NCBI GenBank assembly: GCA_934692675.1 | Contig: CAKUUD010000002.1 | Coordinates: forward strand, 186,001 to 250,000 | Reading direction: 5' to 3' | Length of the DNA: 64,000 bases | DNA from: an uncultured Eubacteriales bacterium | GTDB taxonomy: Bacteria; Bacillota; Clostridia; Oscillospirales; Acutalibacteraceae | In this document: piece after piece, positions 60,969-64,000 of the stretch | Numbering within the stretch: the first letter of the stretch is position 1 | Layout of the letters: every line of letters begins with the position of its first letter | Translations under genes and position numbers: made by a program | The notes under the pieces: generated by a model | The model's database searches: none | What the model was told of the DNA's origin: nothing | Seen by the model: only the letters and a program-made list of their open reading frames with translations

Positions 60969-61763
60969 ATGAACATATCAAATTTAAACAACGACGAAAA
61001 AAATAACGTGAATTTCCCAACAAAAATATCAAAGCCAAAAAAGAAGAAAAGTTTTTACATTGCGATCGCTATTCTCTTAGCCACAGTCTCGGTAGCGGGA
61101 TGGTCTACTTACAGCAGCGTAAAAAATCTTAACAACTCCACCGAAACTGCTGAAAGCGCCCAGACGAAAGATAACATTAAAGTAAAATCAAAAAATCCGT
61201 CTAAAATCTCATCTTCTGAATTACCGGGAAAGGAACCGATAAATAACTCAGAAAGCAAATCCGAACCCGGTTCGTACATCAAAAAGCCTATGCCTAAAGC
61301 TGATTCCGATGAAGATGACTTAAAAACAGTTTCTGCGGAAAAATCTGACCCCGAAATTGTTTACCCTACCGAAAATGTAATTCTTAAAGAATTCAGCGAT
61401 GGTAAGCCTGTTTATTCAAAAACTTTATCTGACTGGAGAGCTCACGAAGGAGTAGATTTTAAATCCGATTCCGGAAATATAGTAAAATCTATAACAAGCG
61501 GAACAGTAAAAAATGTTCATTCGGATCCTTCATATGGTATCACAATAGAAATAGAGCATGATCCTAAATTTACGGCGTACTACTGCGGGCTTTCCGATAA
61601 AGTATTAGTGGAAAAAGGAAGTCGAGTAAAAGCCGGACAAGATATCGGTGCAATAGGTTCTATCCCGTGCGAAATTTCTGATGGGCCTCACCTACACTTT
61701 ATGGTATCAAAGAACGAAAAATTTATAGACCCCCTATTAATACTGGATAAGGAAAATCAATAA
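60969..61763 (+). CDS. SpoIIQ-like M23 peptidase
   Basis: The 264-residue bitopic protein has a basic N-terminus, one membrane helix (about 30-48), a Ser/Lys-rich linker, and a LytM/M23 domain with intact zinc ligands HEGVDF and GPHLHFMVS. In Clostridia, SpoIIQ with an intact metal site joins SpoIIIAH across the forespore septum; this protein has that topology. A possible forespore-type promoter (GAATA at 60920-60924 and a GTGACAATAATA at 60938-60949) is weak and unverified. GGAGGT precedes the ATG. Another M23 membrane protein role cannot be excluded. Confidence 0.75.
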   Translation: MNISNLNNDEKNNVNFPTKISKPKKKKSFYIAIAILLATVSVAGWSTYSSVKNLNNSTETAESAQTKDNIKVKSKNPSKISSSELPGKEPINNSESKSEPGSYIKKPMPKADSDEDDLKTVSAEKSDPEIVYPTENVILKEFSDGKPVYSKTLSDWRAHEGVDFKSDSGNIVKSITSGTVKNVHSDPSYGITIEIEHDPKFTAYYCGLSDKVLVEKGSRVKAGQDIGAIGSIPCEISDGPHLHFMVSKNEKFIDPLLILDKENQ

Positions 61764-61770
61764 TATAACA

Positions 61771-61810
61771 AAAGCTCTGAAATTCAAATTTAGAATTTCA
61801 GAGCTTTTTT
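61771..61810 (+). terminator. Terminator of the SpoIIQ-like gene
   Basis: AAAGCTCTGAAATTC pairs with GAATTTCAGAGCTTT around a 7-base loop: a perfect 15-bp stem with a T run. Confidence 0.9.
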
Positions 61811-61867
61811 TGATTTGAAAGTATAAAAACAATTATCTGATGTGCATAAATGTGGCATAGGCAAAAT

Positions 61868-62629
61868 TTAAAATCTTTGTGAAAGCAGCACTTCTTTTAA
61901 TGTAAATAAAAATTTAGAGTTGCTTACAGATTTAACGTTTTCTCCAAAAATTTCCACAAAACTAGGCAGAGAATCTTTAACTATTTTCTTAATGGCATTT
62001 CTTATCGAAACTTCAACCGATTCAGTAGACACTACGTGTATTTCCGAAATCTCTAAATATATTTCTTTCAAAAACATAGTTTTTGGATTTTCAATCAAAT
62101 ATTCGAGTGCTTCGCAAATATACGTGAAACCTACCACGTGAATGGGAGCCGACATACTTCTGAGCAGATTTTTTATATGGTACATTTCTATCTTATGGTG
62201 CTCATGAACTTTATCCGAACAAATCGAAATAATCGCATTTTTAAGCAAAGATAAAATCACAGGCTTTTTAACATAGTAATTTACTCCATATCCAAAAGAC
62301 TCATCTAAAGCACTTACATTTTCAGAAGATGAAAGAACAATAACTTTTGGTTTGTGCTCTGTTATCCCATTCAAAATTTCTAAAATACTCTTGCCTCTTC
62401 TGTCGTTGGCGGAAAATTCAGTAACTACCACGTCGGGTTCATACATTTCCACCTCTTTCTCAATGTCAATACCACCTTCTAAACATGCACATACTTGTAT
62501 GTTTTTACTTTCAGATAAAAATTTACATAAATTTCTCCTCAACTCGTAATCATCGTCAATTATCAAAACTTTTATAAACTCTGAATTTTGATGAATAGGA
62601 ATATCGGAGAAAAGGTTTAAGTTCATCAC
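61868..62629 (-). CDS. Spo0A-like response regulator with Glu at the phospho-acceptor site
   Basis: The 253-residue protein has a receiver domain (acidic pocket DDD at 25-27 in VLIIDDDYEL; KP motif in YYVKKP) and a C-terminal domain resembling Spo0A's DNA-binding region (LRSMSAPIHVVGFTYICEAL; STESVEVSIRNAIKKI). The segment that should carry the phosphorylated Asp reads PDVVVTEFS, placing Glu71 where Asp is expected, about 45 residues after the acidic pair. It may be constitutively active, a phosphomimic, or a paralogue of a normal Spo0A elsewhere. A GTG or ATG start is possible (62629/62626). Spo0A is the master regulator of sporulation; identity is inferred from motif resemblance. Confidence 0.75.
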   Translation of the reverse strand: MMNLNLFSDIPIHQNSEFIKVLIIDDDYELRRNLCKFLSESKNIQVCACLEGGIDIEKEVEMYEPDVVVTEFSANDRRGKSILEILNGITEHKPKVIVLSSSENVSALDESFGYGVNYYVKKPVILSLLKNAIISICSDKVHEHHKIEMYHIKNLLRSMSAPIHVVGFTYICEALEYLIENPKTMFLKEIYLEISEIHVVSTESVEVSIRNAIKKIVKDSLPSFVEIFGENVKSVSNSKFLFTLKEVLLSQRF

Positions 62630-62958
62630 GAACCTTCTTCCTCCTTTAGGGACAATATAATATATCGAATATTTTCCGGAATTTATATTTGATATTTACT
62701 TTTAAAAATGATAAAATAACGTTATTCGTAAATTTTTTGAAACGCAGTACCACGTTTTGTGATTTTAAATCACATAATTTATTATATTGCATAATAATTT
62801 GAAAATCAACACCTAAATTCGAATTAAATACATATTTTTTTAAGTTATTATATGTTCAATAAAACAATTCAACAAACTTAGATAATTTTAGACAATATTT
62901 TTATTGTTCTGATTCATATATTCGTAATACTAAATTTAATAAGAGGCGGTGGGCAAAA
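62630..62958. other. Intergenic region between divergent spo0A-like and hprK genes
   Basis: This AT-rich stretch of 329 bases holds no ORF with supporting signals. It must contain the promoters for both divergent genes. A weak TTGTTC-15-TAATAC pair is the best candidate for hprK; nothing convincing was found for the other side. No perfect TGTCGAA box is seen. Confidence 0.4.
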
Positions 62959-63927
62959 ATGGGTTCAGGATTTCATGTGAAATTAACCGATCTCATCAGA
63001 GAATTATCTTTTAAAGTAGCTTTAATGCCGGTTAATCCTAAAGAAGTTAAAATTTCGTCAAGAGATATAAACAGACTAGGCCTTGAATTAATAGGGCCTA
63101 TAAACCATTTTGATAATCGCAGAATAATAGTTATGGGTGAAAGTGAGAGCTATTTTCTTTCAACTTTATCATCAGATGAAATATATAAATCCGTGGAAGC
63201 GATTTTATCTCGAAAACCACCCCTATTAGTGATATCTTATGGAATTAAACCATTGCCGGAAATAATAGCGGTTGCAAACAGATATAAAGTTCCTATTTTA
63301 ACCTCTGAAGATTCCGCAGCAGAGGTTATGGCTGAACTCACGCCATTTCTTAATGTTCACCTGGCTCCCAGAATTACACGTTCTGGAGGACTTTTAAATG
63401 TCCACGGAGAAGGCATACTTTTAATCGGAGAAAGTGGAGTCGGAAAAAGTGAAACAGCCATCGAGCTTTTAAAACGTGGACATAAACTTATAGCCGATGA
63501 TTTGGTTGAGATCAGAAAAATTCCAAAAAACACATTGGTAGGAGCAGCACCGGAAAATATACGTCACTTTATAGAAGTGCGCGGAGTAGGTATAATAAAC
63601 GCTCGAAGAATTTTTGGTATAGGTTCCGTAAAATTGACTGAAACTATAGATATGGTAGTTAATATGGAAAATTGGAATGATAAAAAATCTTACGACCGAA
63701 TGGGCGCAGAATGTAAATATACTGAAATACTAGGCGTAAAAGTTCCATTTATAAATATCCCGGTAAGGCCTGGAAGAAATTTGGCAGTAATAATAGAAGT
63801 TGCAGCTATGAACAACAGGCAAAGAAAAATGGGATATAATGCAGCAAGAGAACTTTTTATAAATCTAGGAATGGAATATCCAACTTCGGAAGAAAAAGAA
63901 CCCGAAAAGTGCATATGGGATATATAA
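62959..63927 (+). CDS. hprK: HPr kinase/phosphorylase
   Basis: HprK phosphorylates HPr at Ser46 and reverses it, controlling carbon catabolite repression. The 322-residue protein has Walker A IGESGVGKSETAIELL with LNVHGEGILL upstream, HKLIADDLVEI, the signature VRGVGIINARRIFG, and MENWNDKKSYDRMG. Length is typical. AAGAGGCGG is the ribosome-binding site. A further gene may start about 35 bases later. Confidence 0.96.
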   Translation: MGSGFHVKLTDLIRELSFKVALMPVNPKEVKISSRDINRLGLELIGPINHFDNRRIIVMGESESYFLSTLSSDEIYKSVEAILSRKPPLLVISYGIKPLPEIIAVANRYKVPILTSEDSAAEVMAELTPFLNVHLAPRITRSGGLLNVHGEGILLIGESGVGKSETAIELLKRGHKLIADDLVEIRKIPKNTLVGAAPENIRHFIEVRGVGIINARRIFGIGSVKLTETIDMVVNMENWNDKKSYDRMGAECKYTEILGVKVPFINIPVRPGRNLAVIIEVAAMNNRQRKMGYNAARELFINLGMEYPTSEEKEPEKCIWDI

Positions 63928-63963
63928 CGATGAATAATAATTAAAAATAAATAATTTAAAGGC

Positions 63964-64000
63964 GTGATAAAAATTATATCTACGATATACCAAAGCATAA
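63964..64000 (+). CDS. Start of a gene cut by the right edge (unidentified)
   Basis: A frame opening with GTG at 63964 (or ATT at 63973, after the AAGGCGTGAT Shine-Dalgarno-like stretch) stays open to the window end, encoding VIKIISTIYQSI. Twelve residues are too few to identify it. Confidence 0.35.
   Translation, partial: MIKIISTIYQSI

Overview
The window is AT-rich chromosomal DNA from an endospore-forming member of the Clostridia. Evidence for spore formation is a complete gerA-type germinant receptor operon (46.7-50.4 kb), a SpoIIQ-like M23 protein (61 kb) and a Spo0A-like regulator (61.9 kb). ECF transporter genes, a DUF5711-type protein, hprK, pduL/ackA and the ftsEX-cwlO neighbourhood also fit Clostridia, probably near the Oscillospirales/Ruminococcaceae. 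The species cannot be named from the sequence. No CRISPR array, insertion sequence or rRNA gene was seen.

Layout. 0-6.3 kb: housekeeping genes (glmU, cut by the window edge and lacking its acetyltransferase half; prs, pth, tlyA, nadK, pduL, rsmH, an FtsL-like protein). 6.5-12.2 kb: a PucR/CdaR-type regulator, then ftsE-ftsX, a CwlO-like hydrolase, an S41 family protein without its catalytic residues, and comFC. 12.3-13.2 kb: a secreted protein with ubiquitin-specific-protease-like Cys and His boxes. 13.2-16.9 kb (minus): nth, a small exported protein, recR, ybaB, dnaX and the SRP RNA. 17-20.5 kb: a YhaO/YhaN nuclease-ATPase pair. 20.5-31.7 kb (minus): DUF5711, truA, ecfT-ecfA2-ecfA1, an RNA methyltransferase, glmM, ruvB-ruvA-ruvC and recD2. 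31.8-33 kb: radC and a TM2 protein.

33-43 kb is the most unusual part. A 740-residue orphan protein sits behind a promoter whose -35/-10 spacer is an AT dinucleotide repeat. Next come a sortase-type (IPKTG) surface protein, a signal-peptide-bearing histidine-decarboxylase-like PLP enzyme, and a signal-peptide-bearing tryptophanyl-tRNA synthetase of the eukaryotic type. Then follows a putative Trp/Tyr ABC transporter operon preceded by a leader peptide (one Trp codon, one Tyr codon) and alternative RNA hairpins, laid out like a classical amino-acid attenuator.

43-64 kb: an alanine dehydrogenase-like gene, an orphan endolysin-holin pair, two tRNA-Ser genes, the ger operon, lysC, a class A PBP, an exported GT8 glycosyltransferase with a ricin-like domain, tRNA-Arg, a Fic protein under a consensus promoter embedded in a 40-bp palindrome, a second tRNA-Arg, a RibU-like ECF S component, pfkA, ackA, an HD protein, the SpoIIQ-like and Spo0A-like genes, and hprK.

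How the genes fit together. PduL and AckA form an acetate/ATP pathway. EcfA1/A2/T can serve the distant RibU. GlmM feeds GlmU, but the acetyltransferase step is missing from this locus. At least four proteins carry Sec-type signal peptides yet belong to families whose substrates (ATP and tRNA, PLP-bound amino acids, nucleotide sugars, ubiquitin-like proteins) normally occur inside cells. This suggests, but does not prove, that some are factors acting in or on a eukaryotic host. All functions are inferred from sequence motifs; no searches were run.
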